A DNA stretch of 64,000 nucleotides, taken from the NCBI RefSeq assembly GCF_900113285.1, contig NZ_FOOT01000001.1:496001-560000 (forward strand), written 5' to 3'. This document shows, piece after piece, positions 15,201-23,851 of the stretch. This DNA comes from Pontibacter chinhatensis. Lineage in GTDB: Bacteria; Bacteroidota; Bacteroidia; Cytophagales; Hymenobacteraceae. The notes under the pieces are model-generated. The model saw nothing but the letters and a program-made list of their open reading frames with translations, made no database searches and had not been told where the DNA came from. The position numbers and the translations under genes are program-made. Position 1 is the stretch's first letter. Every line of letters begins with the position of its first letter.

Positions 15201-16755
15201 CTACCCGGTGCTGAAGGGCTCGGTGATGGTTACAGGCGGGCAGTTCACCTTTAATTACCTCAACACCACCTACCGCTTCTCCGATCGCATTTACTTTGGC
15301 CCGAACAGCATCAGCTTCCGTAACGCGCAGTTGCAGGACCTGTTCGGCAACAAGGCCACGGTTACCGGGGGTATTGCCCACGACGGGTTCCGGAACATGG
15401 TAATAGACCTGGACGCGCGCTACCGCAACTTTATGGTGCTGAACACCACCGAGGCCCAGAACGAGCTGTTTTACGGAACTGCCTTTGCTACCGGCTCGGC
15501 CAGCGTGCTGGGCCCTACCACTAACCTGCAGGTACGTGTAAATGCCCGCAGCGACGCTAACACCCGCATCGTGCTGCCGCTCGATTACCAGACCGATGTC
15601 TCCAGGAAAGACTTTATCCGCTTTGTAAACAACAACCCAGAGGTGAGCACCGGCGTGAAGGTAGAGGCTGAAACCCGCAACGTGGACCTGTCCGGCATCA
15701 ACCTGGACTTTAATTTGGATGTAACCGACAACGCATACTTCGAGATTATCATCGACCGCACCACTGGGGACGTGATCCGGGGCTCTGGTAACGGCGATAT
15801 CCAGATGACCATCGACACACGCGGCGACTTTAACATGTATGGCACCTTCGAGATTACCCAGGGCGCTTATAACCTCAACCTGCTCGAAGGCCTGCTCACG
15901 CGCGAATTCCGGGTAGTGCCGGGTGGCACCATCACCTGGAACGGCGACCCAACTGCCGGCGTGTTGGATATGCGCGCCAATTATACACAGATGGCTTCAT
16001 TCAGCCAACTTGTCGAAGGGGATTATTCAGGGCGTTATCCAGTGACCGCCCAGATAGACCTACGTGGCCCCTTGCTCACCCCGCAGATTCAACTCGGTCT
16101 CAGTTTCGACCAGTTGCCGCAGGAAGTGCAGTCCTCTCCCCTCCTATACCCTATCATCAACTCTATTAAGAGCGATGAGAGTGAGCTGAACCGCCAGGTG
16201 TTTAGTTTACTGGTATTGCAGCGTCTCTCCCCACAGGGAACTCTGGCATTTGATGGCGGCGTTGGAGCAGGCGCCGTGGGTGGAAGTCTGGGAAGCCTCC
16301 TCTCCGGACAGCTGAACAACTTTTTCAACAACCTCGATACGAACCTGGAAGTAGACATAGGCTTGGGAAGCTTGGGAACGGATGCCCTGGCGGCCCTCCA
16401 GGTACGCCTGAGCTATACTTTCTTTCAAGGGCGTTTGCGTGTGACCAGCGAAACCGGTTTTGGAACCACTCGCAATAATAACACGAGAGACTCGGGCACA
16501 TACGTAGGTGATTGGATGCTTGATTACTACATTTCACAAACCGGTGAGCTACGGGCGCGCCTGGAATATAGCTCCACCCCTAATCTTTTTACCAGACGCA
16601 TCACCCAAAGCCAAAGTATAAGCTTGCTGCACACCAAACGCTTTGATAACCTGCGCGACCTGTTCCGCAGTGAGAAAAAGGCCCGGCGCCAGCAACGCCT
16701 TGAAATGGAGCGGGACCGGATTATACTTGACTCTGACCCGCGACTGGAATTATAG
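12205..16755 (+). CDS. tamB: Translocation/assembly module protein TamB
   Basis: 1516 residues. A very large inner-membrane-anchored periplasmic protein that, with a BamA-type partner, is implicated in outer-membrane protein assembly and lipid transport. An N-terminal helix (residues 14-36, AILKIVLGLFLFLFLVFAAV) is the anchor. It is followed by AsmA-like repeats of short beta strands throughout, and a C-terminal TamB (DUF490) domain from about 1040, with GNGDIQMTIDTRGDFNMYGT and RITQSQSISLLHTKRFDNL near the end. No in-frame ATG exists between the upstream stop at 12190 and the hydrophobic helix, so TTG at 12205 is taken as start. It is divergent from tsaD. Confidence 0.92.
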   Translation: MEKEQSINYFKVIGKAILKIVLGLFLFLFLVFAAVFVAIRLPGVQTRVAQEVAAYLSKATKHEVSVGRIDIEFFSNVVLEQLQVKDNHEQELFYVGRAVANIDAFSIFNPNNLSIGTLELQEPRANLVKYEGADSLNLTSFIKAMQDLFVKDTTKASKPFQFELGELVIQNGSFTYDDFNFPRAEYGMDYRHLAITNLNGRFDEIQLEDTLKVRVTGLQALEKNSGTNLHNLDTRMTYASTFWEWDALDLQVNESNLQNHVRFDYSTFGNFSEFIDSVRMTADLENSKVYAQDIAVFAPQLKDYDEVLQVNSLSLRGYVRDFAATDVDLKYGRNTHIVGSINADGLPNFKETFANLRLKSSTISAEDLKQFLPQEAYQMASRLGTVRLEGRFLGFYNDFVANGEFGTALGNLRSDINLKIDDNTRTPSYSGFVTTNGFNLGRLLAAEDQISTISMSGRLQGSGFTLKSANVKANVDIRQIQLLGYNYQNIKADGVLQQQVFTGDVSINDPNLMFTASGKVNLAERQKAFNMVADLERVNLQALQLTQEPFLISAQANLNFKGLRLDDFEGTARLDSASVRYNGNSLSLDSILVSSEISAGQRSLDLYSNLLDLKVDGNFNYTTLIEDLKTLVQEYKLNFESNDAATAAYYGRKQRSTASEYAVNYSLNLKKANPILDLFLPALTISDSSHVEGSFRHDATAILELYAAIDTIVYDSYTLYGNNVELNTSKMLDNPDVLAAALFTSERQEVPGAGATQNFFVEGIWSERTIQFATSVRQPQQQNRALITGDLNFLQNQIQIVFDQSDITLQQNVWAFVPGNTIYIAEAGKKLLFENFALTNQNQVISANGELSRSPNSRLVLNVENFKLGNLNPLLPMKLAGVVSAELTAQDFYGEGAINAAMQVDSFFLDNVFIGDVVGSTDWTRAKQRASVDVGIQRNAKKVLSLTGFYNPQVEEDQLDLLAVLDQANLKLVEPVLTGLFSNLNGDMEGRIRILGNLDYPVLKGSVMVTGGQFTFNYLNTTYRFSDRIYFGPNSISFRNAQLQDLFGNKATVTGGIAHDGFRNMVIDLDARYRNFMVLNTTEAQNELFYGTAFATGSASVLGPTTNLQVRVNARSDANTRIVLPLDYQTDVSRKDFIRFVNNNPEVSTGVKVEAETRNVDLSGINLDFNLDVTDNAYFEIIIDRTTGDVIRGSGNGDIQMTIDTRGDFNMYGTFEITQGAYNLNLLEGLLTREFRVVPGGTITWNGDPTAGVLDMRANYTQMASFSQLVEGDYSGRYPVTAQIDLRGPLLTPQIQLGLSFDQLPQEVQSSPLLYPIINSIKSDESELNRQVFSLLVLQRLSPQGTLAFDGGVGAGAVGGSLGSLLSGQLNNFFNNLDTNLEVDIGLGSLGTDALAALQVRLSYTFFQGRLRVTSETGFGTTRNNNTRDSGTYVGDWMLDYYISQTGELRARLEYSSTPNLFTRRITQSQSISLLHTKRFDNLRDLFRSEKKARRQQRLEMERDRIILDSDPRLEL
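12234..12241 (-). promoter_or_regulatory. Possible -7 box for tsaD, inside tamB
   Basis: The minus strand reads TAACTTTG, matching TAnnTTTG, about 32 bases before the tsaD ATG. It lies within the first codons of the divergent tamB gene. No good upstream TTTG is seen. Confidence 0.4.
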
Positions 16756-16839
16756 TATAGCATCTAATTTTAGCCGCTTTGTGCCCTACGCTGCACATTT
16801 GTGAAATATATTTCTAATTTTGTGAGCAAGGCAAGCGCT

Positions 16840-17736
16840 ATGGCAACGAAAGTAAAGCACATTAAAAAGAAGAAACTGGGTAACTACCCGCACCTGATGG
16901 TGGTGTTCAGCATTACGCTGGCCCTCTTTGTAATCGGTGTGTTCGGGTTGCTGCTCATCCACGCGGAGAAGCTGTCCCAACGGGTAAAGGAAAGTATAGA
17001 AATGCAGGTATACCTGGACCGCGACCTGACGGAGGTGCAGCGGGTAAGGCTGCAAAAAGCCTTTGCCGCCAAAGAATACATCGCCTTCCAGAACGACACG
17101 GCGCAGGTGCGTTACATTTCCAAGGAAGAAGGAGCCAAGGCGTTTCTGGATGAAACCGGCGAAGACTTTATGGCCTTTCTAGGCGATAACCCCCTGCGCG
17201 ATGCTTACGTGCTGCGTATCGATGCCAACCACTCCAGCTCCGCCATGCTTAAAAGTATAAAATCAGACCTGGAGGAGATTGAGGGTGTGTATGAGGTGCA
17301 GTACGTGGAGAGCCTGATTGAGTCCATTAACCAGAACATCCGCAAGATCAGCATCATACTGCTGGGTTTTGCTGCTATACTTGTGCTGGTGGTTATTATC
17401 CTGATAAACAACACCATCAAGCTGGCACTCTACTCGCAGCGTTTCTTGATACGCAGCATGCAACTGGTTGGCGCCACCTCATTCTTCATACAGCGTCCCT
17501 TCCTGAAGCGCGCGGCCTGGCAAGGCATGGCAAGTGGTATTCTGGCTTCTGTGCTAATCTTCGGCCTGATGCACTATGCCTATAACGAAATCACTGAACT
17601 GCAGCTGCTCCGCAACGATGAACAAACCTACATCCTGATGGGTGCGCTGGTGATACTGGGTATGATTATTGGCTTTATGAGCTCTTACCGTGCCGTGCGC
17701 AAGTACTTGGGTATGTCTTTAGACGAACTATACTAA
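16840..17736 (+). CDS. ftsX: Cell division protein FtsX
   Basis: 298 residues from ATG at 16840; a GTG 39 bases upstream is a weaker alternative. FtsX is the membrane partner of ATPase FtsE and activates murein hydrolases at the septum. It has a basic N-terminus (KVKHIKKKKLGNYPHL), a first membrane helix near residues 20-43, a periplasmic domain to about 155 (IEMQVYLDRDLTEVQRVRL, then YVLRIDANHSSSAMLKSIK), and three C-terminal helices carrying the permease motif SMQLVGATSFFIQRPFLKRA. The ftsE gene is not adjacent, which is common in Bacteroidota. It begins a tight run with DUF3098 and uppP. Confidence 0.93.
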   Translation: MATKVKHIKKKKLGNYPHLMVVFSITLALFVIGVFGLLLIHAEKLSQRVKESIEMQVYLDRDLTEVQRVRLQKAFAAKEYIAFQNDTAQVRYISKEEGAKAFLDETGEDFMAFLGDNPLRDAYVLRIDANHSSSAMLKSIKSDLEEIEGVYEVQYVESLIESINQNIRKISIILLGFAAILVLVVIILINNTIKLALYSQRFLIRSMQLVGATSFFIQRPFLKRAAWQGMASGILASVLIFGLMHYAYNEITELQLLRNDEQTYILMGALVILGMIIGFMSSYRAVRKYLGMSLDELY

Positions 17737-17740
17737 TATA

Positions 17741-17959
17741 ATGGAGGATAAGAAAAACAACCTCGCCTTTGGCAAGAAGAACTATGTGCTGATGCTGGCA
17801 GGAATTGCCGTTCTGGCACTTGGTTTCTTTATCATGACCCTGGACAAGGAGCAGTATGGCCTTGGCTTCCTGGGTATCACGCTGGGCCCGCTGGTAGTGC
17901 TAGCCGGTTTCGCTATTGAATTTTTCGCCATCATGGCAAAGGATAAAACCAAAGAATAA
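17741..17959 (+). CDS. DUF3098 small membrane protein
   Basis: 72 residues with two membrane helices (about 15-34 and 44-62). NLAFGKKNYVLMLAGIAVLA and the short turn DKEQYGLGFLGITLGPL are typical of DUF3098, a Bacteroidota family usually found between ftsX and uppP, as here. Four bases separate it from ftsX, and its stop abuts the uppP start. Function unknown; the conserved position suggests a link to division or undecaprenyl recycling. Confidence 0.88.
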   Translation: MEDKKNNLAFGKKNYVLMLAGIAVLALGFFIMTLDKEQYGLGFLGITLGPLVVLAGFAIEFFAIMAKDKTKE

Positions 17960-18793
17960 ATGAGTGTTTGGCAGGCTATTATTTTAGCCATCGTTGAAGG
18001 ACTAACCGAGTTCTTACCTATTTCCTCTACAGGACACATGATTATCGCCTCCAGCCTAATGGGCATTAACGAGTTGCCGATAACAAAGATTTTTACCGTA
18101 AACATACAGTTTGGAGCTATCCTGTCGGTAGTGGTGCTTTACTGGCGCCGTTTCCTGCAGAGCACCGATTTTTATTTTAAATTGCTGATTGCCTTTGTGC
18201 CGGCGGCTTTGTTGGGCTTTCTCTTCAACGACATCATTGACAGCATGCTGGAGAGCGTTCTGATAACAGCCATTATGCTGCTGGTGGGCGGCGTGGTACT
18301 GCTGTTTGTAGACAAATGGTTCCGCCACGCTAACAGCGAGAAAGTAACCTACAAGAATGCTTTTTTGATAGGCCTGGCACAATGTCTGGCCATGATTCCG
18401 GGCGTTTCCAGGTCGGCGGCCTCTATTGTGGGCGGCCTGGCCCAGGGCGTAGACAGAAAAACGGCAGCGGAGTTTTCCTTTTTCCTGGCCGTGCCCACCA
18501 TGCTGGCGGCTGGCACCTACAAACTTCTGACTGACCTGCTAGGCTTGGAAATCTCTGACCTTTTGAGCTTTGACCTCGTTAAAATACAGAACAGCTTCAA
18601 AGTTATTACCTCAGATGACCTGCAGCTCTTGCTGGTTGGTAATTTTGTGGCCTTTATCGTAGCTATGATCGCCATCAGGTTCTTTATCAGCTTCCTGACA
18701 AAGTATGGCTTTAAGCTATTTGGCTACTACAGAATTGCACTGGGAATTGCCCTGCTGGCCTTATTGGCTATGGGTGTGGATTTAAGAGTATAA
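17960..18793 (+). CDS. uppP: Undecaprenyl-diphosphatase UppP/BacA
   Basis: 277 residues, about seven or eight membrane helices. Dephosphorylates undecaprenyl pyrophosphate to regenerate the lipid carrier for murein and surface polysaccharide. The two catalytic signatures are complete: [18 protein letters not shown] (residues 10-28) and [19 protein letters not shown] (about 146-165). Loss or bacitracin exposure would affect both cell wall and the polysaccharide locus downstream. The start abuts the DUF3098 stop, and truB follows after three bases, so the group is one operon. Confidence 0.96.
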   Translation: MSVWQAIILAIVEGLTEFLPISSTGHMIIASSLMGINELPITKIFTVNIQFGAILSVVVLYWRRFLQSTDFYFKLLIAFVPAALLGFLFNDIIDSMLESVLITAIMLLVGGVVLLFVDKWFRHANSEKVTYKNAFLIGLAQCLAMIPGVSRSAASIVGGLAQGVDRKTAAEFSFFLAVPTMLAAGTYKLLTDLLGLEISDLLSFDLVKIQNSFKVITSDDLQLLLVGNFVAFIVAMIAIRFFISFLTKYGFKLFGYYRIALGIALLALLAMGVDLRV

Positions 18794-18796
18794 ACT

Positions 18797-19495
18797 ATGC
18801 AATACGACTTTGCCGCCGGCGAAATACTGCTCATTAACAAACCACTCGGCTGGACTTCCTTCGATGTGGTGAAGAAGGTGCGGAACACTATCCGCGAGAA
18901 GAAGGTAGGGCATGCCGGTACACTGGATCCGCTCGCTACAGGGCTGCTTATACTTTGCACCGGCAAGTTTACCAAGCGCATCGACGAAATCCAGGGACAG
19001 GAGAAAGAGTACACCGGCATCATTCGTCTCGGGGAAACCACCCCCTCCTACGACAGGGAGACCGAAGTGATAGAGACATGTGCGTTCGATCACCTCTCTG
19101 AAGAAAGTATAAAAGAGGCTGCTAAGGACTTTGTTGGCACCATTGAGCAGGTGCCGCCTATTTACTCGGCCGTACAGATAGATGGGAAGCGCGCTTATAC
19201 ATTGGCTCGCAAAGGCAAAGACGTTGAGCTGAAGTCGCGTACAGTAACGATACACGCCTTCGACATTATTAGTATAGATGGGCCGGAGGTCGCGTTCAGG
19301 GTTGTTTGCAGCAAAGGTACCTACATTCGCAGTCTGGCACACGATCTGGGCCAGAAATTAGGCGTGGGCGCCCACCTTTCCAAGCTCGAGCGCACCCGCA
19401 TCGGGGAATATAAACTCGAGAAGGCCCTGACAATAGAAGACATCGTAGCGATTCGAAAAAAGCAGCTGGAGGAAGCGAATGGAAGTAATTCGTAG
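18797..19495 (+). CDS. truB: tRNA pseudouridine(55) synthase TruB
   Basis: 232 residues. Makes pseudouridine 55 in the T loop of tRNAs. The N-terminal signature LLINKPLGWTSFDVVKKVRN and the catalytic VGHAGTLDPLATGLL (nucleophile Asp44) are present, with CSKGTYIRSLAHDLGQKLG near residue 174. It is short, as it lacks a PUA domain like many Bacteroidota TruB proteins. Its last 17 bases overlap the start of ribF in another frame, which points to translational coupling. Confidence 0.96.
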   Translation: MQYDFAAGEILLINKPLGWTSFDVVKKVRNTIREKKVGHAGTLDPLATGLLILCTGKFTKRIDEIQGQEKEYTGIIRLGETTPSYDRETEVIETCAFDHLSEESIKEAAKDFVGTIEQVPPIYSAVQIDGKRAYTLARKGKDVELKSRTVTIHAFDIISIDGPEVAFRVVCSKGTYIRSLAHDLGQKLGVGAHLSKLERTRIGEYKLEKALTIEDIVAIRKKQLEEANGSNS

Positions 19496-20411
19496 TATTG
19501 CTGATTTCCCTGAGTTGAGCCACGCTGTTGTTACCAGCGGCACTTTTGACGGTGTGCACGTGGGCCACCAGAAAATTCTGCGCAGGGTAATGGAGCGCGC
19601 GCGCCAGAGCAACGGGCAGAGCGTGGTGATTACCTTCTGGCCGCACCCGCGGCTGGTGCTCTTCCCGGAGGACAATAACCTTCGTTTGCTCTCTACCATT
19701 GAAGAGCGCATCGAGCAACTCCGCAGCTTCGGCATCGATTACCTGCTCATCATCCCCTTTACAAAGGAATTCTCCCGCACCTCCTCCCGCAGCTTCATCA
19801 CCGATATACTGGTACGCGCCATCAATACCAAGGTGCTCGTCATCGGCTACGACCACCGCTTCGGCAAGAATCGCGAAGGCAGCTTTGAGCACCTGAAAGC
19901 GCGCTCGGAGCAATATGGCTTTGAGGTGGAGGAAATTCCAAGACAGGATGTGGATGATGTGGGCGTTAGCTCTACCAAGATCAGAAAAGCACTGGAGATC
20001 GGTGATATAGAGACGGCCAACAGCTACCTGGGGCGTCCATATAGCCTGACTTCTGTGGTGGAGCAAGGCGATAAAATTGGCCGCACCATAGGCTTTCCAA
20101 CCGCAAACCTGGCACTCCCCCCTACTCACAAACTTATACCCGGAGATGGCGTTTATGCTGTGTGGGCTACCGTTAAAGGCCAACGCTACCCAGCCATGAT
20201 GAATATCGGCCTCAGGCCCACCGTAGATGGCAGGAAATTAAGGCTCGAAGTGCACCTTCTTGATTTCCAAGGCGACTTATACGGCAAGGAGATGACGGTG
20301 CATTTTGTAGAACAACTGCGCAAAGAACGTAAGTTCGAAAGCCTGGACTCCTTAAGGCAACAGCTCGAGAAGGATAAACAGGCAACGGCACATGTGTTGG
20401 AAAGCAGGTAA
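19479..20411 (+). CDS. ribF: Bifunctional riboflavin kinase / FAD synthetase RibF
   Basis: 310 residues. Converts riboflavin to FMN and then FAD. The N-terminal adenylyltransferase domain has TSGTFDGVHVGHQKILRR (about 20-37) and VVITFWPHPR, then VIGYDHRFGKNREGSFE and DVGVSSTKIRKAL. The C-terminal flavokinase domain (about 185-305) has GDKIGRTIGFPTANL and MMNIGLRPTVDG. Both domains are intact. It is the last gene of the ftsX-DUF3098-uppP-truB-ribF run and is followed by a terminator. Confidence 0.97.
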   Translation: MEVIRSIADFPELSHAVVTSGTFDGVHVGHQKILRRVMERARQSNGQSVVITFWPHPRLVLFPEDNNLRLLSTIEERIEQLRSFGIDYLLIIPFTKEFSRTSSRSFITDILVRAINTKVLVIGYDHRFGKNREGSFEHLKARSEQYGFEVEEIPRQDVDDVGVSSTKIRKALEIGDIETANSYLGRPYSLTSVVEQGDKIGRTIGFPTANLALPPTHKLIPGDGVYAVWATVKGQRYPAMMNIGLRPTVDGRKLRLEVHLLDFQGDLYGKEMTVHFVEQLRKERKFESLDSLRQQLEKDKQATAHVLESR

Positions 20412-20433
20412 GTTAAGAGCAAGAACAACTAGA

Positions 20434-20465
20434 GAAAGCGGCTATACATGTAGTCGCTTTTTTTG
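20434..20465 (+). terminator. Rho-independent terminator after ribF
   Basis: Arms AAAGCGGCTA and TAGTCGCTTT (one mismatch) enclose TACATG, followed by a T-run. It closes the ftsX-ribF operon. The next 220 bases to the CoA-transferase gene hold no gene; one TATACTT word lies at about 20520. Confidence 0.75.
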
Positions 20466-20685
20466 TGAATTACCGGTTCCAGCGTATATGTATGGAATTA
20501 ACTCATGCTCTGGCCGACATATACTTTGGAAAAGAGAAGGAGGTGTAATGCGAGGGATGTTTTCTGTGAAATCACAGCTATACCACTTAATAATCACAAC
20601 CTATTCAGGCAAATAACGAAGAGTATATTTAGGTATTGGCTTTTTTATATATAAATTAAAGCTGGGTAGAAAACTACAAAAAACT

Positions 20686-21384
20686 ATGATCAACAAAACT
20701 GTTAAAAACGCACAGGAGGCACTGCGGGGCGTTGAGGACGGCATGACTTTGATGCTTGGCGGCTTTGGGCTTTGCGGCATACCTGAAAATGCCATTCGGG
20801 AGCTGCTGCGCCTGGGTGTAAAGGAACTCACCTGTATTTCTAACAACGCCGGCGTAGACGACTTTGGCATTGGCCTGCTGCTACAACAGCGACAGGTAAG
20901 AAAAATGATTGCGAGTTATGTAGGCGAAAATGCGGAGTTTGAGCGGCAACTACTTAGCGGCGAACTGGAGGTAGAGCTGATTCCGCAGGGTACGCTGGCA
21001 GAGCGGATTAGAGCCGGCGGAGCCGGTATCCCAGCGTTCTTTACACCTGCCGGGTTTGGTACTGAAGTTGGCGAAGGCAAGGAAAGCCGCGAGTTTAATG
21101 GCAAAATGTACCTGCTGGAGGAGTGGCTCAAAGCCGACTTCTCCTTTGTAAAAGCCTGGAAGGGTGATACCGCCGGGAATCTTATCTACAAAGGAACTGC
21201 CCGCAACTTTAATCCTATGATGGCCGCAGCCGGTAAGATAACAGTAGCAGAGGTAGAGGAACTTGTGCCTGCCGGTGCACTTGACCCAAACATGATCCAT
21301 ACCCCCGGCATTTTTGTGCAGCGCATCTTCCAGGGCGAGGGGTATGAAAAAAGAATAGAACAGCGAACTGTAAGAACTGCTTAA
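20686..21384 (+). CDS. scoA: 3-oxoacid CoA-transferase subunit A
   Basis: 232 residues. With subunit B it moves CoA from succinyl-CoA to acetoacetate or a related 3-oxoacid. The type I CoA-transferase signature [16 protein letters not shown] (residues 25-40) is complete, followed by [34 protein letters not shown] and [20 protein letters not shown]. Eleven bases separate it from scoB. Substrate choice within the family cannot be read from sequence. Confidence 0.93.
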   Translation: MINKTVKNAQEALRGVEDGMTLMLGGFGLCGIPENAIRELLRLGVKELTCISNNAGVDDFGIGLLLQQRQVRKMIASYVGENAEFERQLLSGELEVELIPQGTLAERIRAGGAGIPAFFTPAGFGTEVGEGKESREFNGKMYLLEEWLKADFSFVKAWKGDTAGNLIYKGTARNFNPMMAAAGKITVAEVEELVPAGALDPNMIHTPGIFVQRIFQGEGYEKRIEQRTVRTA

Positions 21385-21395
21385 CCCTGAACAAA

Positions 21396-22052
21396 ATGGC
21401 TTTAGATAAACACGGAATAGCGAAGCGTATAGCAAAGGAGCTCAGAAACGGCATGTATGTGAACCTGGGCATCGGCATCCCTACTTTGGTAGCCAACTAC
21501 ATACCAAAGGGTATAGAAGTGGTGCTGCAGTCAGAAAATGGTTTGTTGGGGATGGGCCCCTTCCCTACCGAAGATGAAGTGGACGCTGATTTAATTAACG
21601 CGGGCAAACAGACGATAACCACACTGCCGGGCTCTTCCATCTTCAGTTCAGCCGAGAGTTTTGGCATGATACGGGGCGGGCACGTGGACCTGACCATACT
21701 GGGCGCCATGGAGGTATCCGAAACCGGAGATATCGCCAACTGGAAAATACCGGGCAAAATGGTGAAAGGTATGGGTGGCGCGATGGACTTGGTGGCCTCG
21801 GCAAAGAACATCATTGTGGCCATGCAGCATACCGCCCGCGACGGCTCCTCCAAACTACTGAAAGAGTGCTCCCTACCTATTACCGGACTTAACTGCGTGA
21901 AAAAAATCGTGACGGATCTGGCTGTGCTTGAGGTAGTGGAAGAAGGCTTTAAGTTACTGGAGAGGGCTCCTGGCGTAACGGTTGAGGAGATAAAGGCCGC
22001 TACGGAAGGCAATCTGCTTATTGAGGGCGAAATACCGGAGATAGAAGTATAA
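21396..22052 (+). CDS. scoB: 3-oxoacid CoA-transferase subunit B
   Basis: 218 residues. The catalytic glutamate that forms the CoA thioester lies in [12 protein letters not shown] (Glu47). Other typical stretches are [36 protein letters not shown] and [19 protein letters not shown]. It is full length. The pair with scoA is a two-gene operon closed by a strong hairpin at 22077. Confidence 0.94.
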   Translation: MALDKHGIAKRIAKELRNGMYVNLGIGIPTLVANYIPKGIEVVLQSENGLLGMGPFPTEDEVDADLINAGKQTITTLPGSSIFSSAESFGMIRGGHVDLTILGAMEVSETGDIANWKIPGKMVKGMGGAMDLVASAKNIIVAMQHTARDGSSKLLKECSLPITGLNCVKKIVTDLAVLEVVEEGFKLLERAPGVTVEEIKAATEGNLLIEGEIPEIEV

Positions 22053-22076
22053 ACAGCTGCCTCCACACGATCTAAA

Positions 22077-22118
22077 ACAGAGAAGCGCAGCCATAAACTG
22101 CGCTTCTCTGTTTATTTT
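22077..22118 (+). terminator. Rho-independent terminator after scoB
   Basis: Fourteen-base perfect arms ACAGAGAAGCGCAG and CTGCGCTTCTCTGT flank a seven-base loop, followed by a T-rich tail. Confidence 0.9.
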
Positions 22119-22215
22119 TGTATAGTTATACTTTCAGTCACTCGTGCAAGAAATAAATCAAAAGTATAACAAGCACACGTATATAGCTACAAGTATAAAT
22201 AAGGATTAACATATA

Positions 22216-23772
22216 ATGAGCGAAAGAGAAGAGTTAAGCTTTGAACATAGATTGCTGCTGCGTCAGCTGGAGCTGAAGGATTACAAGGAAGTAAAAGAGA
22301 TAATGGAGATCGTTTACTCCAGCATCGACGGCGCCTGGACCCGCAAAGAATTTTCAAACCTGCTGAAGAAGTTTCCGGAAGGCCAAATATGCATAGAGGA
22401 TAATGGCAAAGTAGTGGCTGCTGCTTTAAGTATCATAGTAGATTACGATGAGTATGGCGACAAGCACACCTACGAACAGATAATAGACAAGGGCTCCTTC
22501 AAGACCCATGACCCGGAAGGCGACACGCTCTATGGTATTGACGTTTTCGTGCACCCGGACTACCGCAACCTGCGCCTCGGACGCCGTCTGTATGACGCCC
22601 GCAAAGAAATCTGCGAGAAACTGAACCTGCGCGGCATTATTGCCGGCGGCCGAATTCCTGGCTATAAAGACTACGCCAACAAGCTTACGCCTGCCAAGTA
22701 CATTGAGATGGTGCGCAACAAGGAACTCTCAGACCCGGTACTCTCCTTCCAGCTGAGCAACGACTTTCACGTGCGCCGCATCCTGAAAGGTTATTTGCCA
22801 GATGATAAAGATTCCAGGGCCTATGCCACCCTGCTGGAGTGGATTAACGTGTACTATGAGGAGCAGGAGAAGAACAAACTCATCGGCGGTAAGAAGACGG
22901 TTGTGCGCATTGGGATTGTGCAGTGGCAGATGCGGGCCATCAAAGACATTGATGATTTCATGCAGCAGGTAGAGTTCTTCGTGGACACGGTTAGCTCCTA
23001 CAAGTCAGATATCGTGATGTTCCCGGAGTTCTTTAATGCGCCCCTCATGGCCCTCTCAAACGAGGACACTCCTTCGGAGGCTATCCGAAGTATGGCTGAG
23101 TACACAGAGGAAATTCGTGAGCGTATGATTCACCTTGCCCTGTCCTACAACATCAACATCATTGCGGGCAGTATGCCGGAGTATTACGATAACAAGCTCT
23201 ATAACGTAAGCTACCTCTGTCGCCGCGACGGCACCTATGACTCACAGTATAAGCTACACGTCACGCCCGATGAGTCGCATTATTGGGGTATGCGTGGCGG
23301 CCACAAGCTCAAAATTTTTGACACCGATATTGGCAAAATCGGCATCCTGATCTGCTACGACGTAGAGTTTCCGGAACTGGCCCGCATGTTGTCTGACATG
23401 GACATGAAGATCCTGTTTGTGCCCTTCTGGACCGATACCAAAAACGCCTACCTGCGTGTACGCCTCTGCGCCCAAGCCCGTGCCATCGAAAACGAATGCT
23501 ATGTAGCCATTACCGGCAGCGTAGGCAACCTGCCAAAAGTGGAGAACATGGACATCCAGTATTCCCAATCCGCGGTCTTCTCCCCTTCCGACTTTGCCTT
23601 CCCGCACGACGCAGTGGTAGCCGAAGCCACCCCGAATACGGAGATGACCCTGATCGCCGACCTGGACCTCGACCTGCTCAAAGACCTGAACACAGCCGGC
23701 AGCGTCCGCAATCTGAAAGACCGCCGCAGGGATCTGTATAACCTGAGTTGGGTGATGCGGAAAGATGAGTAG
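22216..23772 (+). CDS. GNAT acetyltransferase fused to carbon-nitrogen hydrolase
   Basis: 518 residues, two enzymes in one chain. Residues 1-215 are a GNAT N-acetyltransferase with the acetyl-CoA loop VHPDYRNLRLGRRLYDARKE. Residues 226-505 are a nitrilase-superfamily amidase with the Glu-Lys-Cys triad in MFPEFFNAP (about 270), YKLHVTPDE (about 345) and ILICYDVEFPE (about 380). The fusion is recurrent in bacteria, and its substrate is not established to my knowledge. Such a protein could acylate an amine and hydrolyse an amide of the same metabolite. It is monocistronic, ending 8 bases before a 64-base perfect palindrome. Confidence 0.92.
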   Translation: MSEREELSFEHRLLLRQLELKDYKEVKEIMEIVYSSIDGAWTRKEFSNLLKKFPEGQICIEDNGKVVAAALSIIVDYDEYGDKHTYEQIIDKGSFKTHDPEGDTLYGIDVFVHPDYRNLRLGRRLYDARKEICEKLNLRGIIAGGRIPGYKDYANKLTPAKYIEMVRNKELSDPVLSFQLSNDFHVRRILKGYLPDDKDSRAYATLLEWINVYYEEQEKNKLIGGKKTVVRIGIVQWQMRAIKDIDDFMQQVEFFVDTVSSYKSDIVMFPEFFNAPLMALSNEDTPSEAIRSMAEYTEEIRERMIHLALSYNINIIAGSMPEYYDNKLYNVSYLCRRDGTYDSQYKLHVTPDESHYWGMRGGHKLKIFDTDIGKIGILICYDVEFPELARMLSDMDMKILFVPFWTDTKNAYLRVRLCAQARAIENECYVAITGSVGNLPKVENMDIQYSQSAVFSPSDFAFPHDAVVAEATPNTEMTLIADLDLDLLKDLNTAGSVRNLKDRRRDLYNLSWVMRKDE

Positions 23773-23780
23773 TGTTAAGA

Positions 23781-23844
23781 GTTAAGTATAAACAGTAAGC
23801 CCCGCAGCAAATATTTGCTGCGGGGCTTACTGTTTATACTTAAC
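23781..23844. terminator. Bidirectional terminator: 64-base perfect palindrome
   Basis: Two 32-base arms without any loop. The core GCCCCGCAGCAAAT is inverted as ATTTGCTGCGGGGC, and the outer arms are GTTAAGTATAAACAG and CTGTTTATACTTAAC. It lies between two convergent genes (stops at 23772 and 23852) and would end transcription from both sides. The outermost part of each arm is an AAGTATA word. Confidence 0.85.
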
Positions 23845-23851
23845 GTTCTTA

